DNA of 64,000 nucleotides from Acinetobacter lactucae (GCF_001605885.1 NZ_LRPE01000039.1:372001-436000), one strand, 5' to 3'; positions 28,958 through 37,737 are shown, numbered from the stretch's first letter. The notes: a model not told the origin generated them from the letters alone. Numbers and translations: made by a program.

Positions 28958-30796
28958 ATGTGTGGTATCGTCGGAGGCGTTGCAGAACGTTGTGTAACCG
29001 AGATTTTAATTGAAGGTTTAAAACGTCTTGAATACCGCGGTTATGATTCTGCGGGTGTAGCTTTACTAAATAATCAACAAATTTTACGTGAGCGTCGTGT
29101 AGGTAAAGTTATTAACCTTGCAGATGCTGTTGCTGAACACCAGCTTACAGGGGCTATCGGGATTGCACATACCCGTTGGGCAACCCATGGTAAACCAACT
29201 GAAAACAATGCTCACCCGCATATGTCTGGTAAGGTTGCTGTCGTACATAACGGTATTATTGAAAACTATCAAGAATTAAAAGACGACCTTCAAGCATTAG
29301 GTTACGTTTTTACTTCTCAAACAGATACTGAAGTTGTTGCACACTTAGTTGCTGAAGCCTTAAAAAACACAGATAGCCTTTTAGATGCTGTTGAAGCGGT
29401 TGTACCACAGCTTAAAGGTGCGTATGCGTTAGGTATTATCCATAGCGATTATCCAGATGAACTGATTACTGTACGTGAAGGTTCACCACTCGTAATTGGT
29501 GTAGGTATTGGTGAAAACTTTATTAGTTCAGACCAACTTGCACTTTTACCAGTGACTAACCGCTTTATTTACCTAGAAGAAGGTGATATTGCCCGTCTTA
29601 CCCGTACTTCAATTGAAGTATTTGCAAATGGACAACCTGTTGACCGTCCTGCGAGAGAGCTTGACGCAACTGTAAGTAGTGCATCAAAAGGTGAATACAA
29701 GCACTACATGCTCAAAGAAATTTATGAGCAACCAGAAGCAATTAAGCAAACGATTTCTCAAGCGCTTGATGGCAACAGCTTACGTGATGATTTCTTGAAA
29801 AATTCTGAAGCAGATTTCAACAAAATTCAAAGCGTACAAATCATTGCGTGTGGTACAAGTTACCACTCAGGAATGATTGCGAAATATTGGTTTGAGCAAC
29901 TGATTGGCGTGCCTTGCCAAGTTGAAATCGCAAGTGAGTTCCGCTACCGCACTCCTGTAATTGTTGAAAATACACTTTATATTTGTATTTCACAGTCAGG
30001 TGAAACTGCTGATACTTTAGCTGCGCTACGTGAAACTCAAAAACGTGCGAAAGCAAACAATATCGATATTCAGACTTTGACTATCTGTAACGTTGCAACG
30101 TCTTCAATGGTTCGTGAAACTGATCATCACTTATTGACCCTTGCTGGGCCTGAAATTGGTGTTGCTTCAACTAAAGCGTTTACGACTCAACTTGCTGCGC
30201 TTATGTTGTTAATCTTGAAAATTGGTCAAGTGAAACAACGTATTAGCCCTGCTCTTATTGAAGAAATTACACGTGAATTGTGGCACAGCCCGAAAGTTAT
30301 TCTTGATACGCTTAAGAATGACCCAGAAATTTTGCGTTTATCTGAATTATTCGTTGAAAAAAATCACTGCTTATTCTTAGGCCGTGGTACGAATTATCCA
30401 ATCGCATTAGAAGGCGCATTAAAGCTCAAAGAAATTTCATATATTCATGCAGAAGGCTATGCAGCTGGCGAATTAAAACACGGCCCATTAGCACTTGTTG
30501 ATAGTGAAATGCCAATCGTGATTCTTGCGCCAAATGATGAAATGCTTGATAAGCTCAAATCGAATATGGAAGAAGTTCAGGCACGTGGTGGTGAATTATT
30601 TGTTTTCGCTGATGAAAATAGTGGCGTAGTTGAAAAAGAGCGTCAACACGTTGTACAAATTCCAGCAGTAAACGAATGGTTAGCTCCAATTGTTTATAGC
30701 GTACCAGTTCAGTTATTGTCTTATCACGTTGCTGTTTTACGTGGTACAGACGTTGACCAGCCACGTAACTTGGCGAAGTCAGTAACTGTAGAGTAA
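28958..30796 (+). CDS. glmS: Glutamine-fructose-6-phosphate aminotransferase
   Basis: 612 residues. After removal of Met, Cys2 (MCGIVGG) is the glutaminase nucleophile; the N-terminal domain (to about 240) frees ammonia and two SIS domains (CGTSYHSG near 304, SQSGETADTLAAL near 350, and IALEGALKLKEISYIHAEGY) isomerise fructose-6-P. It is the last gene of the glmU-glmS unit and is followed by a terminator. The last codons (PRNLAKSVTVE) form the conserved glmS end at which Tn7 recognises its attachment site. Confidence 0.97.
   Translation: MCGIVGGVAERCVTEILIEGLKRLEYRGYDSAGVALLNNQQILRERRVGKVINLADAVAEHQLTGAIGIAHTRWATHGKPTENNAHPHMSGKVAVVHNGIIENYQELKDDLQALGYVFTSQTDTEVVAHLVAEALKNTDSLLDAVEAVVPQLKGAYALGIIHSDYPDELITVREGSPLVIGVGIGENFISSDQLALLPVTNRFIYLEEGDIARLTRTSIEVFANGQPVDRPARELDATVSSASKGEYKHYMLKEIYEQPEAIKQTISQALDGNSLRDDFLKNSEADFNKIQSVQIIACGTSYHSGMIAKYWFEQLIGVPCQVEIASEFRYRTPVIVENTLYICISQSGETADTLAALRETQKRAKANNIDIQTLTICNVATSSMVRETDHHLLTLAGPEIGVASTKAFTTQLAALMLLILKIGQVKQRISPALIEEITRELWHSPKVILDTLKNDPEILRLSELFVEKNHCLFLGRGTNYPIALEGALKLKEISYIHAEGYAAGELKHGPLALVDSEMPIVILAPNDEMLDKLKSNMEEVQARGGELFVFADENSGVVEKERQHVVQIPAVNEWLAPIVYSVPVQLLSYHVAVLRGTDVDQPRNLAKSVTVE
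30755..30796 (+). other. Tn7 recognition site at the glmS 3' end (attTn7)
   Basis: The final glmS codons encode the conserved DQPRNLAKSVTVE that TnsD-type proteins bind; insertion is expected about 25 bases downstream. No Tn7 ends are seen, so the site appears empty. Confidence 0.6.
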
Positions 30797-30846
30797 TTCA
30801 AAAAGATCATTATTAAGGCATCCCCTGCTTTAATAAATGATTGATT

Positions 30847-30885
30847 AAGCCCGATATGCATTAATTGCCTATCGGGCTTTTTTAT
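30847..30885 (+). terminator. glmS terminator
   Basis: AAGCCCGATA (30847-30856) pairs with TATCGGGCTT (30870-30879), a 10-base stem, and a T-run follows. Confidence 0.92.
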
Positions 30886-30892
30886 TGTGTTC

Positions 30893-30975
30893 ATATCGCT
30901 ACACAGACGCTTTTACGTGAAAGAAAATCTAGTTTGATAGTAGAGAAGTCCCCCTAGGACTCTGTGTCACAACCG
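30893..30975 (+). pseudogene. Decayed fragment of a LysE-family gene
   Basis: Bases 30893-30943 align without gaps to 33813-33863 inside the intact lysE gene; I count about 41 identical of 51. Nearly all differences are transitions. In frame the fragment reads IATQTLLRERKSSLI against TAAQTLSRGRKSGLM. A stop appears at 30955, and a weaker, shifted similarity continues to about 30975. No start codon precedes it. It sits just after the glmS terminator, 2.9 kb from the intact copy. Confidence 0.72.
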
Positions 30976-31046
30976 ACTTTTTACTTTTGCGCTGATTTAA
31001 AGTTTGAGAGATCATTGCGACACAGAGATAAAGGAGCTAACCGAAC

Positions 31047-31331
31047 TTAGCCCATTTCATTTTTGTCACAGCGTCGAATGATGCTGAGCATATTAGGGGC
31101 AAAGTCCTGTGGGAGATCAGGACTTTGCAAACTGGTATGTTTTAAACGTTGCACAGTTTGAGGTGAATACACCTGTGCAAGCTGTTGGCAAATACAATTG
31201 CAACTGGCTTGCATTTTTTCACCTGATAAACAAATTTTTTCAAATTCCTGCTGAGCATTGGCATCATCATTTGTAATACTGTAAGCACCGACCACAAGGT
31301 TTAAAACTAATATAAATTTATGAAATTTCAT
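31047..31331 (-). CDS. Small secreted Cys-rich protein, family not recognised
   Basis: 94 residues with a signal peptide of about 26 residues (cleavage after ANA). The mature protein has five cysteines (about 34, 44, 46, 48 and 88), of which C-N-C-I-C is a tight cluster; in the periplasm these would be oxidised or could bind metal. No domain is recognised. It is on the minus strand and is not part of an operon. The gene lies between the decayed lysE fragment and the structured RNA region, in the islet after glmS. Confidence 0.6.
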   Translation of the reverse strand: MKFHKFILVLNLVVGAYSITNDDANAQQEFEKICLSGEKMQASCNCICQQLAQVYSPQTVQRLKHTSLQSPDLPQDFAPNMLSIIRRCDKNEMG

Positions 31332-31556
31332 ATTATTCTCATGATTATTTATATCTTTAAATAAAATAAAAATATGATTCGTCTAAATATTAAAATAATA
31401 TTTTAAATAATAATTAACCCTCCCATAAAAACAGGATAATAAAATAAATAAAATTTTAAAATAAAAATAATTTATAAATCTAAAAAATCAGGTTGTAGAA
31501 AACCCAAATTTTAAATAAATAAAATAGTTAAATGAAAGAGAAAATGAGTTTAAATT

Positions 31557-31800
31557 GTGGCATGGCCAACTCCTTAAAAATGGAGTCCTACCACCAAATC
31601 ACCGTCAATTGATTAGGGTGGCAGAACGAAAGAGGGTTAGCAGACTGACCTAGCGACCAGCACGCGCGAACGCGTCCCCCTTCCGCCCTACCATAGAGAA
31701 AAAGGGGGCACAAAGGTTCCACATGGGAAATACTCAGAAAGTATAACCCATTCGCTAGGATACGGTCTGCTAAAACCGACTGGCAATGTAGGCCAGCAAC
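31557..31800. ncRNA. Strongly structured RNA candidate, family not identified
   Basis: A GC-rich island in AT-rich flanks with nested helices. ACTCC (31569-31573) pairs with GGAGT (31582-31586). CCACC/AATC (31591-31600) pairs with GATT/GGTGG (31611-31621). TTAGCAGAC (31637-31645) pairs with GTCTGCTAA (31765-31773) and CCTAGCGA (31649-31656) with TCGCTAGG (31752-31759). Inside lie ACGCG/CGCGT (31662-31675), CCCCCTT/AAGGGGG (31676-31708) and ATGGG-ATACT/AGTAT-CCCAT (31723-31751). CTGGC/GCCAG (31780-31796) follows. No open frame spans it. The strand cannot be decided from helices alone. A HEARO/omega-type or other mobile-element RNA is possible; I cannot confirm it. It is not tmRNA, RNase P or 6S. 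Confidence 0.65.
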
Positions 31801-32289
31801 GAAATATTAATCGGTATAATAAAGAACGTCAATTTATTTTAATGAAAAAGTTTAAATATAATAATTTAATTAATTTTTGAATAATATTATCCTTATTATT
31901 ATATTCATGACTTTTAATTAAATTTAAAATATAAAATTTGGTTATATATATTTAGTAAATAAAATAAATTAATCGTTAAGTAATTTAAAAATATATTGTT
32001 ATCAAAGCAACCATAACTTTGATAACTCATTTATTAAAAAGCCTGATATGTCTTTGAAATACATATTGGAATTTTTTATTGCGCTCATAAAGCTCTAAAA
32101 CATAGTGGCCCCTTTTATTAAGGAATTCTAATAAATACAATTAAATCAACATGTTATATACAAAAACCAACAAAAACACTTGGCTTTTTACATAAAAAGT
32201 TATGGTATAAATCACGCTTCGAAATTTACTTGATAACTATTAATTTCGACTATTACAAAAAACTTTCTAATTATAAGGAGCAACTCGTC
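31801..32289. other. AT-rich leader before the 405-residue protein
   Basis: About 490 bases without a gene. It holds a perfect 10-base inverted repeat (31998-32026) and ends in the AAGGAG ribosome site at about 32275-32280 of the following gene. Confidence 0.65.
31998..32026. repeat. 10-base inverted repeat
   Basis: GTTATCAAAG (31998-32007) and CTTTGATAAC (32017-32026) are exact reverse complements around nine bases. No T-run follows, so an operator or mRNA leader hairpin fits better than a terminator. Confidence 0.6.
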
Positions 32290-33507
32290 ATGGCTAATGG
32301 ATTTCCAGGTGGAAACTTTAGAATCGTTAACAAAGAAACAGGTGCGTGTATCGCAAGTGCACATGGTGGCCAGACAAGTGGTATGCAAGATGCCGTAACT
32401 GCACGTGGTGAAACGGGTAAGTTATCGTACTCTCATACAAATGACCGACAATTTACGGTACATGACAAGGTTAAAAACATAGAAGAAGAACTTTGGTATT
32501 TTGACAGCCAAGACTATCGCAGTGGTCGAGAAAATAAGCTATTCAACAAAGTTAAAGATATCCGTTCTAGTTGGGTGCTCGGTGCTCATGTTGAAACAGA
32601 TGCGATTGCATATAAATTATTTGATAAAGACTTAGAGCATTTCCTTAGTCTTTTACCAAAGCAAGATGAAGAAACACTCGCCCACTTAAAAACCAGTGAT
32701 TGTCTTGATATTGTTCATTTATTACAAACATTTCTTTATAGTAACGGCGAAGAAATGATTAAATCGGAACTTGTTGGTAAACTCGATGAGACTAAGCTGA
32801 ACGAATATTTAAATGCCGTACTCGCTCATGAGACAATTCGTCGCATCGAACAAAAGTTCCATGAATATGCTGCCTCTCCTTGGCTCTTTTTAGATATTCC
32901 TGAACTTAAAGGCTTGTCTGAAAATCCTTTCGCTCAGCAGAATGAACAACTCTATAAAATTATTCTTGCCTCTGTGCAATTAGATGTCTTGGATCAAAAA
33001 GATTGGACTACAAGGTCAGAGTTCCGATTGCATTTACGCCATGACAATATCGATGCTCTACTAAAAAATATGAAGAAAGAGAGCATGGCGGAGCTTCATG
33101 GAAAAGCATATAAAGAATATGAAAATACTCAAGACCTCAAAAAAGAAGCCGTAAAAGTCCTTCTAGAGCTTAGAAAAACTCTAGATTTACATACCAATGA
33201 AAAAAATATGGATACGGTCAAAAAGATTTTAAAAATCAGCTTAAAATCAAATGAGTCTTTTGAACAACTGCAAACAGCGTTAAACAGTACCAATGGTAAA
33301 GAAATAAAACCAGTTAATTGGCATAGTGGCAATGTTTTCTTGCAAGGCGCGGGTCGTCAGTACCAAACGAATTGGGCATTTGAAGATGGCTATATCTTTG
33401 TAGAAGGCCAACCAGATGCTGTACTGACACATCTCTGGGGTTCATCTGTAGGTATTAGTCAACGATCTAATGACCCAAAACAGCGCTGGGAACTTAAAAG
33501 AGCTTAA
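32290..33507 (+). CDS. Unrecognised 405-residue protein with split lectin-like ends
   Basis: No signal peptide or membrane segment is seen. The first 90 residues (GGNFRIVNKETGACIAS ... ELWYFDSQ ... SSWVLGAH) and the last 65 (NVFLQGAGRQYQTNWAFED ... NDPKQRWELKRA) have the LWYFD and QRWEL features of ricin-type beta-trefoil repeats. The middle (about 110-330) is a charged helical region. A trefoil interrupted by a helical insert is my inference, not a family assignment. The start ATG 32290 is chosen because AAGGAG lies nine bases upstream; an earlier TTG-type frame start at 32230 has none. The gene lies in the islet after glmS and ends at a strong terminator. Confidence 0.7.
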   Translation: MANGFPGGNFRIVNKETGACIASAHGGQTSGMQDAVTARGETGKLSYSHTNDRQFTVHDKVKNIEEELWYFDSQDYRSGRENKLFNKVKDIRSSWVLGAHVETDAIAYKLFDKDLEHFLSLLPKQDEETLAHLKTSDCLDIVHLLQTFLYSNGEEMIKSELVGKLDETKLNEYLNAVLAHETIRRIEQKFHEYAASPWLFLDIPELKGLSENPFAQQNEQLYKIILASVQLDVLDQKDWTTRSEFRLHLRHDNIDALLKNMKKESMAELHGKAYKEYENTQDLKKEAVKVLLELRKTLDLHTNEKNMDTVKKILKISLKSNESFEQLQTALNSTNGKEIKPVNWHSGNVFLQGAGRQYQTNWAFEDGYIFVEGQPDAVLTHLWGSSVGISQRSNDPKQRWELKRA

Positions 33508-33584
33508 TCTAGGTTGTCTGAATTTAGTTTTTAGTCATTAAGACTTTGAGACTGTGACTCGCAAAGCTAAATAAGTTTATTTGC

Positions 33585-33625
33585 AATCATCCAAAGAATT
33601 TAAAATTATTCTTTGGATGATTTTT
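33585..33625 (+). terminator. Terminator after the 405-residue protein gene
   Basis: AATCATCCAAAGAAT (33585-33599) pairs with ATTCTTTGGATGATT (33608-33622) over 15 bases, with T following. Confidence 0.9.
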
Positions 33626-33733
33626 AGTTTTATAGACATAAATCTGATTATAAAATTGAAATACTTATAAATTTCATATACTTTAAATTGCTCAAAATTC
33701 ACTCAAAAATAGTAACAATAAGATAGGTAAAAC

Positions 33734-34357
33734 ATGATTTCTTTAGAGCTTTTTATTACATTTTTAATTACTACGATTATTTTTGCTTATATTCCGGGTC
33801 CAGCAATGCTTTATACCGCTGCACAGACGCTTTCTCGCGGCAGAAAATCTGGTTTGATGGCAGCATTTGGAATTTTCTTAGGAGGCTGTTTTCATATCAT
33901 AGCGGCATCTTTGGGCCTAACAACTATCTTTCAAATTATTCCAAAACTCTATGACATTATTAAAATTTTAGGTGCTTTGTATTTAGTTTGGTTAGGCATT
34001 AAATTAATTAGATCATCCTCTTCCCCGACTGTTCAGCAAAATGTTGAAAATGGTCAGTTATCTTTAAAACAGAGCATTCTGGTCGAAGTTTTAAACCCTA
34101 AAACCGCTATTTTTTATATCGCCTTTTTACCTCAATTTATTAATACCTCATTCGATTTTCCAGTTTGGTCTCAATTCATCATTTTAGGACTAATCGTGAA
34201 TCTGATCTTTGTGTCTGCCGATGTCGTTTGTGTGTTTTTAGCCAATTATATTAGCCAAAAATTAACTAAATCGAAGAAGCCCCAAAAATCTATGTCAGTG
34301 ATGGGTGGACTTATTTTTATGGGGCTAGGCGTTTTTCTTGGCTTTAAAAACCAGTAG
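33734..34357 (+). CDS. LysE family translocator
   Basis: 207 residues, six hydrophobic segments, of the LysE/RhtB superfamily that exports amino acids or related metabolites. The N-terminal IPGPAMLYTAAQTLSRGRKSGLMAAFGIFLG is typical (PGP motif near residues 22-24) and the middle has LVWLGIKLIR. The substrate is unknown. It is convergent with murI and overlaps its stop by 14 bases. A decayed second copy of the segment after the PGP motif lies at 30893. Confidence 0.9.
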   Translation: MISLELFITFLITTIIFAYIPGPAMLYTAAQTLSRGRKSGLMAAFGIFLGGCFHIIAASLGLTTIFQIIPKLYDIIKILGALYLVWLGIKLIRSSSSPTVQQNVENGQLSLKQSILVEVLNPKTAIFYIAFLPQFINTSFDFPVWSQFIILGLIVNLIFVSADVVCVFLANYISQKLTKSKKPQKSMSVMGGLIFMGLGVFLGFKNQ

Positions 34358-35144
34358 TTTCTACAGGTAAATGCGTACCTAGCAAAGAAAAAGTTACGTC
34401 CGCAACTTCCAACGGGTCTGAACTGGTCCAAATAATATGATTCCCCTCATTTGGACTTTCAGAACTTAAATGATATTGATTGAGCTGCCGAATTAATTGC
34501 GCTGTTACAGCTTCCGAAGGCTCAATAATTTGGATATCACGACCTACAATTTCCTGAATCGCATCTGAAACAAACGGATAGTGGGTGCATCCTAAAATAA
34601 TCGTATCGACTTTTTGCTCGACTAACGGCGCCAAAATATTTTTTAAATAATCTTTAACTTCCGCTGTATGTGCTTTGCCCGTTTCGATTTTTTCGGCCAA
34701 ACCAATACAAGGTACTAAAGACACTTTGATATTTTGTGCATACGTTTCAATTAAACTTTTTAAGTTTTTGCCCTTCACCGTCGTTGCAGTTGCCAAAACT
34801 GCAATATGCTTGCTTTGTGTGATTGTCACTGCGGGTTTTACGGCCGGTTCTATTGCAATAAGTGGAACACTAATTTGTGCTCTAATCGTTTCAATCGCTA
34901 CAGCCGTCATGGTGTTACAAGCAATCACGATCGCTTTGCATTTGCCATGATCCACTAAATTTGAAATTAAATGCGCGGTTCTTGAAACAATCCAGTCACT
35001 TTCTTTGTCTCCATATGGGACATATTTCGAGTCAGCGAAATAGATAATGTCTTCATTCGGAAGAGCCTCTCGAATATGCTTAAAGAGAGACAACCCGCCT
35101 AAACCAGAATCAATCATTCCAATCGGGTTGTTATTGTTATTCAT
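34344..35144 (-). CDS. murI: Glutamate racemase
   Basis: 266 residues. Makes D-glutamate for peptidoglycan. N-terminal IGMIDSGLGGLSLFKHIREALP, the catalytic Cys in VIACNTMTAVA (about 76) and the second in GCTHYPF (about 187) are conserved. It is convergent with lysE, with a 14-base overlap of coding ends, and is followed upstream on the same strand by a HAD phosphatase 23 bases away. The start is ATG 35144. Confidence 0.95.
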   Translation of the reverse strand: MNNNNNPIGMIDSGLGGLSLFKHIREALPNEDIIYFADSKYVPYGDKESDWIVSRTAHLISNLVDHGKCKAIVIACNTMTAVAIETIRAQISVPLIAIEPAVKPAVTITQSKHIAVLATATTVKGKNLKSLIETYAQNIKVSLVPCIGLAEKIETGKAHTAEVKDYLKNILAPLVEQKVDTIILGCTHYPFVSDAIQEIVGRDIQIIEPSEAVTAQLIRQLNQYHLSSESPNEGNHIIWTSSDPLEVADVTFSLLGTHLPVETTGF

Positions 35145-35167
35145 GGTTTGTCCTGCATTTCATATAC

Positions 35168-35806
35168 TTAGAAAAATTCTTTCATGGTTGCCAAGTCTGT
35201 GAGCACGACTTTGGGCTGAATGGTTTTTAATTTTTCAGCCGATGTATAACCCCAACCTACAGCAGCAAAATCAATGCCTGCTTTATGTGCAGCTTCGCCA
35301 TCAGTCGTTTGGTCGCCGACATAAATGGCCTGCTCTTTATTTAAATTCAAAATATTGAGAACACGTTTAATTCGTTTAGCTTTGCCAAATATAGAAGAGC
35401 CACCATCAATATGGCTAAAAAGTTCACATAGTTCTGTACCAAGAATACTTTGACAGTTTTCTTTAGAGTTTGAAGTAATAATTGCGAGCATATATCCCCG
35501 ATTATGTAGTTCAATTAAGTGGTCCCGCATGCCGTCAAACATGTAAACTTCTTGGTCTCTTTCTTTCATTAAACGAATGAAATCTTTGGCAATCCAAGGC
35601 AGTTTCCACCTAGAAACATTCATCTCTTTCATAATTTCTTTTGGTGAAAGATGTTTGTACTGCTCTACTTCATGTAGCTCTACAGATTTAAATTTATGTT
35701 TCTTGGCAAGCTGATTTAAAGCACCTAAAAAGAAGCTAAAGGAGTCAACTAAAGTACCGTCCATATCAAAAATAATAGCTTGATATTCTTTTAAAGATTT
35801 TTCCAT
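35168..35806 (-). CDS. HAD family hydrolase
   Basis: 212 residues. HAD motif I IIFDMDGTLVDS (about 11-22), motif II TSNS near 110-113, and motif III/IV VGDQTTDGEAAHKAG with the Mg2+ acids are present, in the phosphoglycolate phosphatase-like subgroup. The natural substrate cannot be fixed. It lies 23 bases upstream of murI on the same strand, so they may be co-transcribed. Confidence 0.88.
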   Translation of the reverse strand: MEKSLKEYQAIIFDMDGTLVDSFSFFLGALNQLAKKHKFKSVELHEVEQYKHLSPKEIMKEMNVSRWKLPWIAKDFIRLMKERDQEVYMFDGMRDHLIELHNRGYMLAIITSNSKENCQSILGTELCELFSHIDGGSSIFGKAKRIKRVLNILNLNKEQAIYVGDQTTDGEAAHKAGIDFAAVGWGYTSAEKLKTIQPKVVLTDLATMKEFF

Positions 35807-35910
35807 TTTAAAGTTCTGAAATAAAATATATTTTTTATAATTATATTCTGTTTTCTATTAGTTTTTAAATCAGGCCCAACGAGGACCTGACCTAAATTTC
35901 GATTTTTATT

Positions 35911-37737
35911 TTAAGCTGCCGCTTTTTGTTCCTTAATCCAATTTTTAATACGTGCATCCAAAATATTTAAAGGCAATGTTCCTGCATTTAAAATCATGTC
36001 ATGGAACGCTTTGATATCAAAACGGTCTCCGAGCTCATGTTTTGCAAGCTCCCGTAGCTCTAAGATTTTTAGTTGCCCCATCTTGTATGCCAATGCTTGG
36101 GCAGGAATAGCAATATAGCGGTCTGTCTCTGCCTGAATATCAGGCTCATCTAAAGCAGAGTGTTCTCTCATAAAATCAATCATTTGCTGGCGGGTCCACT
36201 TTTTATAATGTACGCCAGTGTCCACCACTAGACGACACGCACGAAATAACTCGCTCGAGAGTCTTCCATAGTCTGAAAGCGGGTCTTTATAGAAACCAAC
36301 ATCTTTACCCAATTGCTCTGCGTAAAGTGCCCATCCTTCAATATAGGCGGTATGGTTGGGTTGCTTTCGGAACATCGGTAAATTTGGCAGGTTTTGGGCA
36401 ATATCAATCTGCATATGGTGCCCAGGAATTGCCTCATGATAAGCGGTCGCTTCCATTGATATTTTTGAACGTTCAGAGAAGTCGCCAGTATTTACATAAA
36501 CTTGTCCGGGACGTGAACCATCAGGTGTTCCTTGGTGATACTCCGCACCTGCCGCTTCTTTTTCTCGATATTGCTCTACAGGCAAAACTTCGACTTTATT
36601 TTTGGGTAATAAACCAAACAGCTTCGGCAACTCTGGTTGCATTTGGGCAATGTATCCTCGATAAATCTCTAAAATTTCTTCACGAGATTTTGGGAAAACA
36701 GAGGGATTTGTCTTTAATGATTGTTGGAAACTTTTTAAGTCGTTGAAACCTTGTGCTTTGGCAATTTTAAGCATTTCCGCTTCAATACGGGCAACTTCTT
36801 TTAATCCAAGTTGATGAATATTTTCAGGACTTTCCGAGGTGGTCGTATTATTTTCTACATAAAAGCGATAGAGCTCATCACCGTTTGGCAAGCTCCATAT
36901 CCCCTCGTGTTGTCGCCCATAGGGTAAGTAATCTTTTTGAATAAACGTCCCGAGTTTTTGATAAGCAGGGCGAACATGCTGATCTATGGCCTGTAGTATT
37001 TCACGGCTTAAACGCTCTTGTTCTGCTTTAGAAATGTTTTTTGGAAATTGCTTTAATGGAGAAGCAAAAACACTGTCCTTTCCTGCTGGAGTTGCAATGC
37101 TATCAATCTGCTTTGCCACTTTTTCAATTAAATACTTGGGTGGCATCAAACCATCTTTTTGTCCTTGTTTTGCTAACTGAACACCTTGATCAAGAATGAG
37201 AGGAATTTGTTTTAAACGGGCAATATAGTCTTGATATTGCTTCGTATTATTAAATGGAATCGAACTAATAAATCCCGGAAATTGTAAATGTAGTCCCCAC
37301 ATTTGGTTGAAAGGCATCTCATAGAGTTTCAAATCGTAACTTTTAAGTGACTCTTTTAATTGATAAATCATTAAATCTTTATTTAATTGATCGGTTGCTG
37401 AAAAGCCTGTGCTATCAATTGCCTCAAAACGTTTTAAAAAATTTTGAGTAGTTTTTTTATCTTTCTCGATCTGATTTTTTGAAAGCTCAGTCCACCGATT
37501 GTTGTAGCGTAAATCTCCTAAAACGGTTGCAGTTTCAGGATTATTTTTCAAAGTATATTCCCACTGCTCTTGTAAAAGCTGGTTTAAAGCTTTCACCCGA
37601 ACAGAGACATCACTGTTTTGTTTAGCTTGTGATTTTTCGATGGTATTTGTATTTATTTCGGGGGTTGCTGCATTAGTGGAATGAGACATCCAAAATAAAA
37701 CACTGATACAAGCCAAATGTAAGGTTCTGTTTTTCAT
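35911..37737 (-). CDS. DUF885 family peptidase-like secreted protein
   Basis: 608 residues with a signal peptide of about 23 residues (ends TNA). DUF885 members resemble zinc metallopeptidases: the motif HEAIPGHH at 434-441 carries His434, Glu435 and His441, and a downstream glutamate (YIEGWALYAEQL, about 470) may complete the site. In the periplasm it may cleave peptides; the substrate is unknown. It stands alone between the HAD gene and hutG. Confidence 0.85.
   Translation of the reverse strand: MKNRTLHLACISVLFWMSHSTNAATPEINTNTIEKSQAKQNSDVSVRVKALNQLLQEQWEYTLKNNPETATVLGDLRYNNRWTELSKNQIEKDKKTTQNFLKRFEAIDSTGFSATDQLNKDLMIYQLKESLKSYDLKLYEMPFNQMWGLHLQFPGFISSIPFNNTKQYQDYIARLKQIPLILDQGVQLAKQGQKDGLMPPKYLIEKVAKQIDSIATPAGKDSVFASPLKQFPKNISKAEQERLSREILQAIDQHVRPAYQKLGTFIQKDYLPYGRQHEGIWSLPNGDELYRFYVENNTTTSESPENIHQLGLKEVARIEAEMLKIAKAQGFNDLKSFQQSLKTNPSVFPKSREEILEIYRGYIAQMQPELPKLFGLLPKNKVEVLPVEQYREKEAAGAEYHQGTPDGSRPGQVYVNTGDFSERSKISMEATAYHEAIPGHHMQIDIAQNLPNLPMFRKQPNHTAYIEGWALYAEQLGKDVGFYKDPLSDYGRLSSELFRACRLVVDTGVHYKKWTRQQMIDFMREHSALDEPDIQAETDRYIAIPAQALAYKMGQLKILELRELAKHELGDRFDIKAFHDMILNAGTLPLNILDARIKNWIKEQKAAA

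Noticed and set aside
30797..31046. A resident Tn7 element downstream of glmS
   Set aside because: No Tn7 end sequence, tns gene or 5-base target duplication was seen; only the recognition site in glmS is present.
31557..31800. tmRNA, RNase P RNA or 6S RNA
   Set aside because: The universally conserved segments of these RNAs (for example the tmRNA start and the RNase P GAGGAAAGUCC core) are not present.
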